Shown: piece after piece, positions 45,198 to 54,017 of the stretch
Position numbering within the stretch: position 1 is the first letter of the stretch
Layout: each line of letters starts with the position of its first letter
Source of the DNA: an uncultured Verrucomicrobiota bacterium
Lineage (GTDB): Bacteria > Verrucomicrobiota > Verrucomicrobiia > Verrucomicrobiales > Verrucomicrobiaceae
Assembly: GCA_903848465.1 (NCBI GenBank)
Contig: CAINGK010000058.1
Coordinates: 1 to 61,825 of the forward strand
DNA: 61,825 bases
Direction of reading: 5' to 3'
Made by a program: the position numbers and the translations under genes
Notes under the pieces: model-generated
Seen by the model: only the letters and a program-made list of their open reading frames with translations
The model's database searches: none
What the model was told of the DNA's origin: nothing

Positions 45198-45499
45198 ACG
45201 CAGGTGAAGTGTGGCAAGTGGACCTCGGTCTGGCAGGTAAAGTCCGCCCTTGTTTGCTATTGACCAGCTATCCGAACGACGATGAACTTGCGTTGGTCAC
45301 GATCCTTCCGCACACAACCGCATTACGTGGGAACCGCTGGGAAGTGAGCATCTCGAAGCCATTCTTGAAAAGCGGAGCCTTTCATCTTCAGCAAATTCAG
45401 TCGGTGCCCACGGTGCGTTTGATGCGAAAACTCGGAGCACTGTCTGACGAAGAACTGGCCATAGTCCATGACCGGCTCCGCCAGCACTTCGGAATGTGA
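45194..45499 (+). CDS. PemK/MazF-type endoribonuclease toxin
   Basis: The 101-residue protein has the MazF fold pattern: GEVWQVDLGLAGKVRPCLLL at the N-terminus (the RP and the following hydrophobic strand), VTILPHTTALRGNRWEVSI, then FLKSGAFHLQQIQSVPTVRLMRKLG, and a C-terminal helix LAIVHDRLRQHFGM. Such toxins cut mRNA at short sequence motifs. With the upstream 62-residue protein it forms a complete-looking toxin-antitoxin pair. Confidence 0.88.
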   Translation: MNAGEVWQVDLGLAGKVRPCLLLTSYPNDDELALVTILPHTTALRGNRWEVSISKPFLKSGAFHLQQIQSVPTVRLMRKLGALSDEELAIVHDRLRQHFGM

Positions 45500-45522
45500 A
45501 GGCTATTTGACACTCTAGTCCC

Positions 45523-46344
45523 TCATTCATGCCAAGTCCGCGCCACGCGCTCAATGCTCAGCGCCCTCCCCGTGGCGGGGTCAATCGTAATCAGCGCCCC
45601 ATTCAGCCGCACCGCCCCGCGCCCGACGCCGAAGCGGGTGGGCATCATGGTGAGGAAGCGTTCGAGCACGGGCTCGATCTGGCTGCCGATCACGCTGTCC
45701 ATCGGACCGCACATCCCTGCATCGCTTTGGAAGGCGGTGCCCTTGGGCAGCACGCGCTCGTCAGCGGTGGGCACATGGGTGTGGGTGCCGACGACGGCGG
45801 AGACTTTGCCGTCCAGATGCCAGCCCATCGCGACTTTCTCGCTGGTGGCCTCGGCGTGGAAATCGACAAAGATCACGGGGGTTTCCTCGCGCAGCTTTTC
45901 CACGCAGGCGGTGATGGCGGGGAAGGGATTGTCGAGCTGCTGGTTCATGAAGGTGCGCCCTTGCAGGTTCACCACAGCCACTTTGCATTTCTTGGATTCC
46001 AGCACCACAAAGCCGTGGCCGGGGGTGCCTTCCGGGTAGTTCATCGGCCGCAGCATGCGCGGCTCATCCGCCAGATACGGCACGATTTCTCGTTGATCCC
46101 AGATATGGTCCCCGCTGGTTACCACGGCAGCCCCGGCGCGCATGAGGCTGATGGCGATCTTGGGCGTGATGCCGCGACCGCCGGCGGAATTCTCACCGTT
46201 GACGACGATGAAGTCGAGTTTGAGCTCCTCTTTGAGCAGCGGTAGCAGCACGCCGACCGCCTTGCGCCCCGGTTCGCCCACCACATCCCCCAAAAAAAGC
46301 AGCCGAAAGAGTCCGTCCGCGCTGTCAGCCGTGTTGTCATTCAT
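45523..46344 (-). CDS. YmdB-like metallophosphoesterase (TIGR00282 family)
   Basis: The 273-residue cytoplasmic enzyme has LFRLLFLGDVVGEPGRKAVG at the N-terminus, DFIVVNGENSAGGRGIT, SGDHIWDQREI, VDFHAEATSEKVAMGW and VVGTHTHVPTADERVLP. These are the metal ligands of the family, which hydrolyses 2',3'-cyclic nucleotides and affects spore or biofilm behaviour in Bacillus. The start at 46344 (MNDNTADSADG) was taken from family length; the open frame reads far upstream without similarity. Its start is 54 bp from the divergent amidase start. Confidence 0.93.
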   Translation of the reverse strand: MNDNTADSADGLFRLLFLGDVVGEPGRKAVGVLLPLLKEELKLDFIVVNGENSAGGRGITPKIAISLMRAGAAVVTSGDHIWDQREIVPYLADEPRMLRPMNYPEGTPGHGFVVLESKKCKVAVVNLQGRTFMNQQLDNPFPAITACVEKLREETPVIFVDFHAEATSEKVAMGWHLDGKVSAVVGTHTHVPTADERVLPKGTAFQSDAGMCGPMDSVIGSQIEPVLERFLTMMPTRFGVGRGAVRLNGALITIDPATGRALSIERVARTWHE

Positions 46345-46398
46345 CGTGCTGCTACTTAGTAGATGATGAAGGCTAGGATCAAGTCTAGGATGCACTTT

Positions 46399-47817
46399 AT
46401 GATGATGAAACGAATGCCGCGCCGCCGCCTGCTGCCGGTCATGCTTGCGTCCATGATGGTGACGCCGGGCATGGCGCAGACGATCATACCCGCGCCGACT
46501 TCCCCCGCCCCTATCACCCCCGGTCAGGCGACACCGGGACCGATGCCGGCCACCACAGCGGCTGCCCCCACGAGCGCGCCGCCACCTCCCCCGGCCCCTC
46601 CTGCCACACGTCTGGAACGCCTCAGTGCCCTCGGTACCAAGCCGGATTGGCTCAAGCTGCAGGCCTTCCATCAAACCCTCACCCGCAATGAATTCGAAAT
46701 GGCCCTGCGGGAGGTTTATGGCGACGGCTCCTCCCTGCCGCCGCCATGGAAGGTGGAGGCCGATGGCGTGGTCATCAAAACCGGTGACCCTATTAAACCG
46801 GAGGCACGCATCGCTTTCGCCACCCGCCCCGAATCGCCCCTGCCTGGCACCCGCACCTGGAGGACTGCGGTCGAAATGCCCCCGCTCAAAGGCCGCCTTC
46901 TGCTCAGTGACATTCACATTGCCATCGACCCCGGCCACATCGGCGGCGGTTATGGGCAGATGGAGGAGCGCCACCTCAGCTTTGCGCCGGGCGAGTCCAT
47001 CCAGGAGGGGGATCTCACTCTCACCACCGCCCAAGTGCTCGCGGAGCGGCTCAAGGCTCTCGGTGCCTACGTCTCCCTGGTGCGTGACCGTGCCGAGCCT
47101 GTGACGCAGGAGCGTCCCGCTGATTTGCTCGTGCCAGCGCGTCAAATCTTGGTCGATTCCGGCTTTCCGCAGCCACAGGAGAAATACAGCGGCGTCACCG
47201 GCGACTCGAAAATCCTCACGGTGCAGTGGCAGAGTGAAAAGCTGTTTTACCGTGTGAGCGAAATCCATGCCCGTGGCCGAAAGGTGAATACCACTATCAA
47301 GCCCGACGTGGTGCTCTGCCTGCACTTCAATGCCGAAGCCTGGGGCGATGCCACCGCGCCGCAGTTCTCGCCGATGAATCACATGCACGTGCTCGTCAAC
47401 GGCTGCTACTCGCCCGTCGAACTGGAGCAGCAAGACGTGCGCTACGAGATGCTCCATCGTCTTTTCTCACGCACTCACCTGGAGGAGTTGCCGCTGGCAG
47501 AAGCCGTCGCCAATGGCATGCGCCAGACCACCGGCCTGCCCGCCTACGTTTACACCACGCCCAATGCCCGCCATGTCGGTACCAATTCGTATGTCTTTGC
47601 GCGCAATTTGCTCGCCAATCGCATCTATGACTGCCCGGTCGTTTACCTCGAACCTTATGTCATGAACAACGAGGAAACGTATCGCCGCCTGCTGCGCGGG
47701 CACTTCCTTGGCCGTACGCTTATCTCCGGGCGTTTGCAGTCCAGCGCCATCGAGGACTATGTGCAGGGAGTCGTCAAAGGCATCGTCACCTACTATCAGA
47801 AACACCGCCCGCTATGA
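46399..47817 (+). CDS. N-acetylmuramoyl-L-alanine amidase-like exported protein
   Basis: The protein has 472 residues. A signal peptide (about 1-26) precedes a Pro/Ala/Thr-rich linker (30-70) and a domain of about 90 residues. The amidase_3-like catalytic part follows, with zinc-ligand motif IAIDPGHIGG (175-183), EGDLTLTTAQVLAERLKALGA (Glu203 onward) and LCLHFNAEAW carrying the second histidine. It would cleave the bond between peptidoglycan glycan and stem peptide. The start at 46399 has AGGA 9 bases upstream; the frame is open to 46363. Its stop overlaps the next gene by 4 bases. Confidence 0.82.
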   Translation: MMMKRMPRRRLLPVMLASMMVTPGMAQTIIPAPTSPAPITPGQATPGPMPATTAAAPTSAPPPPPAPPATRLERLSALGTKPDWLKLQAFHQTLTRNEFEMALREVYGDGSSLPPPWKVEADGVVIKTGDPIKPEARIAFATRPESPLPGTRTWRTAVEMPPLKGRLLLSDIHIAIDPGHIGGGYGQMEERHLSFAPGESIQEGDLTLTTAQVLAERLKALGAYVSLVRDRAEPVTQERPADLLVPARQILVDSGFPQPQEKYSGVTGDSKILTVQWQSEKLFYRVSEIHARGRKVNTTIKPDVVLCLHFNAEAWGDATAPQFSPMNHMHVLVNGCYSPVELEQQDVRYEMLHRLFSRTHLEELPLAEAVANGMRQTTGLPAYVYTTPNARHVGTNSYVFARNLLANRIYDCPVVYLEPYVMNNEETYRRLLRGHFLGRTLISGRLQSSAIEDYVQGVVKGIVTYYQKHRPL

Positions 47818-49265
47818 AGGTGCTCGTCGCAGGATGTGGATTCGTCGGCGAGCGCGCTGCAGATCTTCTTCATGCCGCTGGTCATGAGGTCATCGGTCTC
47901 ACGCACTCGCCGGAGTCCGCCACTCGCCTTGCCTCGGCCAAGCCCTGGCGCACCGAGTCTTGCGATATTTCCAGCCCCGCTGCCGTCACGGCTCTTGCCT
48001 CTAGGCTCGACGCCGGCAGCATGGATGCCGTCATCCACTGCGCCAGTTCCAGCCGTGGTGGTGCCGAGATGTACCAGACCGTCTATGTCGATGGCATGCG
48101 GCATCTCACTCAGGCGTTCCCCACCGCCTTTCCGCTCTACACCAGCAGTACCAGTGTCTATCCCCAGGTGAACGGTGAAATCGTCGATGAATCCAGCTTT
48201 GCCGACCCTGACCGCGACACTGGCCGCCTCCTGCGCGAGGCTGAAAACATCGCTCTGCATGCAAAGGGGGCCGTCGCGCGACTCGCTGGCATCTACGGTC
48301 CTGGCCGCTCGTTTGTGTTGAAGAATTTGCTGGAAGGAAAGGCCGCCATCGAAGGCAACAAGGGCGAGGGTCGCATCCTCAATCAAATCCACGCCGATGA
48401 CGCCGCTGCCGCACTCGTGCATCTCGTCACGCAGCGCCTGGGTGGCATCTACAACGTGGTGGATGACGCCCAGATGACGCAGAAGCAGTGCCTGGAACAT
48501 TTGTGCATCCTGTTTGGTCTCAAACTGCCCGGATCACGCGAACCTGACCCCAATCGCAAACGCGGCTGGAGTCATAAGCGCGTCTCCAACACCAAGCTGC
48601 ATACCACCGGCTGGCAGCCACGCTACGCGAGCTATTTCGAGGCCTTGCGCGATGACCCCGACCTCGCCTCCTCCATTCTCGATCTGGTGCAAACTGCCGG
48701 CGAAGTCCCCCTGCATCGCCAGCCGAATATCCTGCTCATTGGCTTGATGGGTTCCGGCAAAACCACCGTCGGCCGCATCGTCGCACACATGATCGGCTTC
48801 CAGATTGTCGATACGGATCATCTCATCGTCGATACCGCCGGGAAGAGCATTCCCGACATCTTTGCCACGGAAGGGGAGGCCGCTTTCCGCCGGCATGAGT
48901 CCGCCGCGCTGCGCTCCCTTCTTGGCAAACGCGGCTGCGTCATCGCCACCGGTGGCGGCATCGTCACCCAACCGCGCAATTTGGCCATCCTGCGGCATCT
49001 CGGCTACATCGTCTGGCTTGATGCCGATCCCGAGCGCCTCGCACGCCGCACGGCGATGAATACCAATCGTCCGCTGCTCAACGGCGAGGAAGATCCCAAG
49101 GCCAAGCTCGAGCGCCTGCTCAACGAGCGCAAGCCGCTCTACAAAGGCCTCGCTGACCTGCGCATCAAGACCGCCGAACTCACGCCCCAGGAAACCGCGT
49201 ATGGCGTCATGGAAAGCGCCCGCGTCTTCTTCGCCCGCAGACAAAAACTTGAGTCAGTGGGCTGA
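47814..49265 (+). CDS. Fusion protein: NAD-dependent epimerase-like domain plus shikimate kinase
   Basis: The protein has 483 residues in two parts. Residues 1-295 are an extended SDR/epimerase-like domain: NAD loop VLVAGCGFVGERAADLLH (4-20), TSSTSVYP (110-117), GIYGPGR (159-165) and ILNQIHADDAAAAL (188-201). Residues 304-480 are a complete shikimate kinase: Walker A GLMGSGKTTVG (310-320), DTDHLI, FRRHES, ATGGGIV and NTNRPLL for the LID region. The kinase phosphorylates shikimate in aromatic amino acid synthesis. The epimerase-like substrate is unknown. The reading frame is continuous with no stop between the domains. Its start overlaps the amidase gene by 4 bases. Confidence 0.9.
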   Translation: MKVLVAGCGFVGERAADLLHAAGHEVIGLTHSPESATRLASAKPWRTESCDISSPAAVTALASRLDAGSMDAVIHCASSSRGGAEMYQTVYVDGMRHLTQAFPTAFPLYTSSTSVYPQVNGEIVDESSFADPDRDTGRLLREAENIALHAKGAVARLAGIYGPGRSFVLKNLLEGKAAIEGNKGEGRILNQIHADDAAAALVHLVTQRLGGIYNVVDDAQMTQKQCLEHLCILFGLKLPGSREPDPNRKRGWSHKRVSNTKLHTTGWQPRYASYFEALRDDPDLASSILDLVQTAGEVPLHRQPNILLIGLMGSGKTTVGRIVAHMIGFQIVDTDHLIVDTAGKSIPDIFATEGEAAFRRHESAALRSLLGKRGCVIATGGGIVTQPRNLAILRHLGYIVWLDADPERLARRTAMNTNRPLLNGEEDPKAKLERLLNERKPLYKGLADLRIKTAELTPQETAYGVMESARVFFARRQKLESVG

Positions 49266-50243
49266 CAGGCTCAGCTCCAACTGATCTTCCGCCCCCAGCG
49301 CCCGCGCATCATGCCCGCGCAGCCGTAGCTCTGCGGCAAACTCGCGCGTCGAACCATGCACCAGGTAAATCCGGCGTGGCTTCACGAGTGCGACCGTTTC
49401 GTGCAACTCGGGATGATCCGCGTGATCACTCAGCGGCAGCGCCACATCCACGCCATAACGATACTTGGCCGATGACTGAATGGCCCAGCCCGAAAGGATT
49501 GCTGTACGCATTTTGGGCAGATCCAGCTTCGCCCCCGGTGGAAACACCAGCACATGTCCTGCGGCCTCGTCCGCCTTGAACAGCCGCCACTGCGGCAGCT
49601 TCCCCAGATGTTGCGCCAGCACTTCCGTGATCTGTGCCACACTGGTGTGAACCATCACCGGCAGGCCCTCATCTCCCAGCGCACAGAGAATCTCCTGCGC
49701 CTTGCCCAGCGAGTACCCCAGCAGCACCGGAATGCCGCCATCACGCAGCGTATCCCGCACAAACGCCAGCATCTGCGCGATCACATCCTCCGCCGGTGGA
49801 AAGCGATACTTCGGCAGTCCAAACGTCGTCTCCATGATCAGCGTGTCTGCCTGCATCAGCTCACAGCGTTCCGCACTCAGCCCCTGCCGCAGCTTGTAGT
49901 CGCCGGTGTAGAGCAGCGTCGCCCCATCCGCCTTGCGCGTCAGGTGCAGCATCGCCGAACCCGTAATGTGCCCTGCCGGCAATAGCCGCAGTTCCCAACC
50001 CTCCCACTCAAACACCTCCCGCATCTGCGGAGACACCACCCTGCCCGATTTTTTCACCGTTTTGCGCACCACCATGAGCTGATGCGTGATCTCCGTGCAA
50101 AACGTCAAAGCATGCCGCGCGACATGGTCGCTGTGTGCATGGGAAACAAACGCCCGCTCCTTCCCGACATGCGGGTCCAGCCACAGATCCGCCTCCGGCA
50201 GGTAAATGCCGCGTGGGTGCGTGACTTCGATGAGCGGGGGCAT
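49254..50243 (-). CDS. MBL-fold exonuclease-like protein (ligase-associated type)
   Basis: This 329-residue protein has the metallo-beta-lactamase motif FVSHAHSDHVARH, then LRLLPAGHITGSAM, LLYTGDYKL and METTFGLPKYRFPP. Near the end is VALPLSDHADHPELHE, the beta-CASP-like second metal region. The pattern fits the exonucleases usually encoded with ATP-dependent DNA ligases and helicases in bacterial DNA-repair clusters. No ligase gene is here. Its neighbour across 60 bp, divergent, is a SNF2 helicase. The start at 50243 (MPPLIEVTHPRG) was chosen by family length. Its end overlaps the fusion gene by 12 bases. Confidence 0.85.
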   Translation of the reverse strand: MPPLIEVTHPRGIYLPEADLWLDPHVGKERAFVSHAHSDHVARHALTFCTEITHQLMVVRKTVKKSGRVVSPQMREVFEWEGWELRLLPAGHITGSAMLHLTRKADGATLLYTGDYKLRQGLSAERCELMQADTLIMETTFGLPKYRFPPAEDVIAQMLAFVRDTLRDGGIPVLLGYSLGKAQEILCALGDEGLPVMVHTSVAQITEVLAQHLGKLPQWRLFKADEAAGHVLVFPPGAKLDLPKMRTAILSGWAIQSSAKYRYGVDVALPLSDHADHPELHETVALVKPRRIYLVHGSTREFAAELRLRGHDARALGAEDQLELSLSAH

Positions 50244-50303
50244 GAATACGCTGTGATTTACGCTTGAGCGCCGCTGCTGTCGCCGCATTCTGCATCACTA
50301 CCC

Positions 50304-53300
50304 GTGTCTGAAGCTCCCCCCATCCACATAGCTACCAAGCAGCGCAAACTACTCAAGGAGGCTCTGGAGTATTTCGATTTGAAAGCCTTGCAGGATGGTA
50401 CCCAGCTCTTCCATCAAAACGCTGTTCGGCAGGTGCTTTGGGCGGAGCCTGGCCGCAGCCTGCAGGCCCAAGTGCAAGACCATGCTCTTTACGTGGTCAT
50501 GCTCAGCTTCAACCGCTTCACGGTGGATACCCTTTGCACCTGTTCCGTCAATGTGGACTGCAAGCACGCTGCTGCCTTGATCCTGCATTTAAAGACGCAG
50601 GCCGTGAACCCTACAGCGGCCAATGATAAGACCGTAAAAACAGCCAATCCTTCAGTGATCCAGCCCGATGCGGATTCCTTCCCGGGGCGTGCCGCCGCTC
50701 GGCTGGGCATCACCTTGACCGCCTCTCAGTTGCGGTTTCTTCAGCAGGCCGCCATCTGGCGCTCAGGTGGGCAGAGTATGGTTGCGCAGCAGGATTTGTT
50801 CAAGATCAGCGGCAAGCAAAGTTACTGGGGCTATGGCCAGGTGCATCTCTGGCCCACCGAACATCCCCCTGTCGATGATACCGAGTTCTTTGCCTATCTT
50901 GCGATGGCCTTAAAGTCCTGCAATCTCGCGCTGCCGGACACTTTGGCGAAGCTGGTAGATCCTACAGTGCAGAAACGGCTCATCCAGCAATGGGCACACC
51001 TCAAAGAAATCGAGGAATGGAAGCAACGGCTTGGCACCTGGCAGGAGCCCAAGCTCCAACTAGCAGCCGAGGCCCCAGAGCTGCGCCTCGTCCTGCATGC
51101 AACCGGCGCGCACGTGCAGGTGCGCCACCCGGGAGATGCCGAGTTTGGCAAAGCCACGCAGAAGCTGCTCAAGCAGCTTGGGGGCGGCTCCACCTACTAC
51201 GGCAGCGGTCCACAAAACCTGCTCAGCGCCGGCTCAAATCTCGTCTTGAAGGCCGCGCTCACAAACTATGGCGACCTGCGCCCCGCCGACATCCTGCCTT
51301 TCTCCGATGCGTTGACCAATAGCCTCGCTCAGCTCATCTCTTCCCCGCAGTTGTTTCAAACCCACGTCGCCACCATCACGGGCGATCCACTGCCCCTCAT
51401 CGACGAGCCGATGCGCTGGGAGTTGCAACCACCCGCCCAGTCTAGTGGTTCCTATGAGCTGCGCCTGCTCGATGAAGAAGGCTACCCACCGCTACCACCG
51501 CTCGCCATCGTGCCGGGCTTCCCGCTGCGCTACGTCACACCCGAAGCCGTACATACCCTCAATTATTGGCCCTTTGGCAACTCCTCCCTGAGCTGGCCGG
51601 TCAGCATTCCGGCCGCAGCCCTGGAAACCAAGGAAGGCGTCAGCGCCCTGGCCAAGCTCGGCGTACCCGTACCCCAGCGCCTCGAAGGCCGGGTAAAAAT
51701 CATCCGCGCAGAGATTGAAGTGCGCTGCAAGCTCGCCCGCCAACCGCAATCGAACAGTGACTACCTACAGGTGCGTGCGCAGGCTAAATTCGGCGGCGTG
51801 CAAGCACCGAGCCAATGGTCCGGCACGGCCTGGGACACCTCCTACCGCTTCAAACAGACAACGCAGCCTGCGGCGGATGAGCTCGTGCAGATTGACAGCT
51901 CCCACCTGCCCGCCGCCGGTGCTTGGCTGGCGCAGTGGCCGCTGCGGCCCGTTTACGGCCCTGCTGATCTATGGCTCGAACAACGCATTCAAGGCCGGGA
52001 CTGGCCGGAACTCTTCCTCGCCTGGCTCGACCGCCGGCCTAAAGGCCTCACCGTCGAGTTGGATGCCGAACTCGCCAGCCTGCGCGATGGCAAAGTCGCC
52101 GGCCACGTGCGCCTCGACATTGAAGAATCAAAGACCGGCATCGACTGGTTTGACCTCAGCGTCGCCCTGGATGTCAGCGACAGCACTTTGACTCAAGTCG
52201 AGATCGATCTGCTGCTCAAAGCCAAGGGCAAATGGGTGCGCCTCCCAGGCAAAGGCTGGCGCAAACTCGAATACCAGCTCAGCGAGGCACAGTTGCAGGA
52301 ACTCGCTGAACTCGGCCTCGCCGCGCATGATTTCAGCTCAGAGAAACAACGCCTGCATGCCCTCCAGCTCGGTGGGCTGGCTGGCAAAGACACCACACTC
52401 CTGAGTGCGGAGCGTGTCGCGCAGGTGCGCCGCCGGGTGGAGGAGATCCAAACCCGCGTCACTCCGCCGTTGCCGGAGGGCATCACCGCCACCCTGCGCC
52501 CTTATCAAACCGAAGGCTTTCATTTCCTAGCCTACCTCACCGCCAACCGCTTCGGCGGCGTGCTAGCGGACGACATGGGTCTGGGCAAAACTCTGCAAAC
52601 GCTGGTCTGGATCGCCTGGCTGCGTGGCGAGCAGCAAATGAAAGAACCTCTGCTCGTCATCTGCCCCAAGTCCGTGCAGGACAACTGGCGTAGCGAAGTC
52701 TCCCGCTTCTTCCCCCAGCTCACCGTCGAAGTGTGGAACCGCGCCAGCGCAGGAAAAACCGGCCTCGAAGGCTCGGTCGATCTCCTCATCATCCACTACT
52801 CCCAACTCCGCATCCATGAAGAGCTGCTGCGCAAAATCGAATGGGGTGCCGTCATTCTTGATGAAGCGCAGGCCATCAAAAATCCCACCTCACAGAACGC
52901 CCAGGCTGCATGCGGATTGAAAGCCAGACATCGCCTCGCTCTCACCGGCACACCCATTGAAAACCGCCTGCTCGATCTTTGGTCCATCTTCTCCTTCGCC
53001 ATGCCCGGCGTGCTCGGCACCCGCGCCGCCTTCACCAAAAACTTCGACGGCAGGGACGATCCGCTCGCCCGCCGCCGCCTCGCCGCCCGCACCCGCCCCT
53101 TCCTGCTGCGCCGCACCAAGAACGAAGTCGCCCGCGATCTGCCTGACCGCGTGGAAGAAGATCTCAGCATCGAACTCGAAGGCACCCAGGCCGCCCTGTA
53201 TAAGGCCGAAGTCAAACGCGCCCGCGCTGAGCTTTTGAAAGCCGAAACCAGCCAGCAACTCGACAAGCTGCGTTTCAACATCCTCACCAGCCTGCTGCGC

Positions 53301-53906
53301 CTGCGGCAGATCTGCTGCCACCCGCGCCTGCTCGGCCTGGATGCCACGGAACCTAAAAAGGGCCGCAAAAAAGCCGCAGAACCCGCCAGCGAGAGCGCCA
53401 AAGTCGCCGCGCTCATGGAACTCCTCGAACCCCTCATGGAGGAAGGGCAGAAAGTGCTCGTCTTCTCCCAGTTCGTCGAAATGCTCGCCATCATTGAGGC
53501 AGAAATTCAGGAACGCGGCTGGCAGTCCTTCAAGCTCACCGGCCAGACCGAAGACCGTGGCACATTGGTCAACGATTTCCAAACCCACGCGGGTTCCGCC
53601 ACCTTCCTCATCAGCCTCAAAGCTGGCGGTTTCGGCCTCAATCTCACCGCCGCCAGCTACGTCGTCCTCTTTGACCCGTGGTGGAATCCCGCCGTCGAAG
53701 CTCAAGCCATCGACCGCACCCACCGTATCGGCCAGAAGCAGACCGTCTTCGCCTACCGCCTTATCGTGAAAAACAGCATCGAGGAAAAAATCCGCCAGCT
53801 GCAAAAACAAAAAGGCTCCCTCGCCAACGACATCCTCGGCGAGGAAAATTTCGCCCAAGCCCTCACCCTCAACGATTTTCAGTTCCTGCTCGGCGGGGAG
53901 GAGTGA
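50304..53906 (+). CDS. SNF2-family helicase with SWIM zinc finger
   Basis: This 1200-residue protein starts with GTG. The N-terminal SWIM motif is C-x-C-x5-C-x-H at residues 78-88 (CTCSVNVDCKH). A long middle region (about 100-720) has no sure domain. The SNF2 ATPase core follows: Walker A DDMGLGKT near 756, DEAQ box ILDEAQAIKN near 851, the LALTGTPIENRLLDLWSIF segment, and the C-terminal helicase half with KAGGFGLNLTAA and DRTHRIGQKQTV. Such enzymes move along DNA and remodel protein-DNA complexes, for example around RNA polymerase. The gene is divergent from the MBL-fold nuclease. Confidence 0.95.
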   Translation: MSEAPPIHIATKQRKLLKEALEYFDLKALQDGTQLFHQNAVRQVLWAEPGRSLQAQVQDHALYVVMLSFNRFTVDTLCTCSVNVDCKHAAALILHLKTQAVNPTAANDKTVKTANPSVIQPDADSFPGRAAARLGITLTASQLRFLQQAAIWRSGGQSMVAQQDLFKISGKQSYWGYGQVHLWPTEHPPVDDTEFFAYLAMALKSCNLALPDTLAKLVDPTVQKRLIQQWAHLKEIEEWKQRLGTWQEPKLQLAAEAPELRLVLHATGAHVQVRHPGDAEFGKATQKLLKQLGGGSTYYGSGPQNLLSAGSNLVLKAALTNYGDLRPADILPFSDALTNSLAQLISSPQLFQTHVATITGDPLPLIDEPMRWELQPPAQSSGSYELRLLDEEGYPPLPPLAIVPGFPLRYVTPEAVHTLNYWPFGNSSLSWPVSIPAAALETKEGVSALAKLGVPVPQRLEGRVKIIRAEIEVRCKLARQPQSNSDYLQVRAQAKFGGVQAPSQWSGTAWDTSYRFKQTTQPAADELVQIDSSHLPAAGAWLAQWPLRPVYGPADLWLEQRIQGRDWPELFLAWLDRRPKGLTVELDAELASLRDGKVAGHVRLDIEESKTGIDWFDLSVALDVSDSTLTQVEIDLLLKAKGKWVRLPGKGWRKLEYQLSEAQLQELAELGLAAHDFSSEKQRLHALQLGGLAGKDTTLLSAERVAQVRRRVEEIQTRVTPPLPEGITATLRPYQTEGFHFLAYLTANRFGGVLADDMGLGKTLQTLVWIAWLRGEQQMKEPLLVICPKSVQDNWRSEVSRFFPQLTVEVWNRASAGKTGLEGSVDLLIIHYSQLRIHEELLRKIEWGAVILDEAQAIKNPTSQNAQAACGLKARHRLALTGTPIENRLLDLWSIFSFAMPGVLGTRAAFTKNFDGRDDPLARRRLAARTRPFLLRRTKNEVARDLPDRVEEDLSIELEGTQAALYKAEVKRARAELLKAETSQQLDKLRFNILTSLLRLRQICCHPRLLGLDATEPKKGRKKAAEPASESAKVAALMELLEPLMEEGQKVLVFSQFVEMLAIIEAEIQERGWQSFKLTGQTEDRGTLVNDFQTHAGSATFLISLKAGGFGLNLTAASYVVLFDPWWNPAVEAQAIDRTHRIGQKQTVFAYRLIVKNSIEEKIRQLQKQKGSLANDILGEENFAQALTLNDFQFLLGGEE

Positions 53907-54017
53907 GCCTCACTGTGTCACCTCGGATGCGCTACTTCAGCCAGGCATGAGACTTTGCATGGAAACCAAATTAGACGCAGGGCATGAAGTTGCAAGGCCG
54001 GGCATCCGGCCCCAAGA

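Noticed and set aside
46345..47457. N-terminal extension of the YmdB-like protein
   Set aside because: The frame stays open but runs antisense to the amidase gene, and family members start at the MNDNTADS position.
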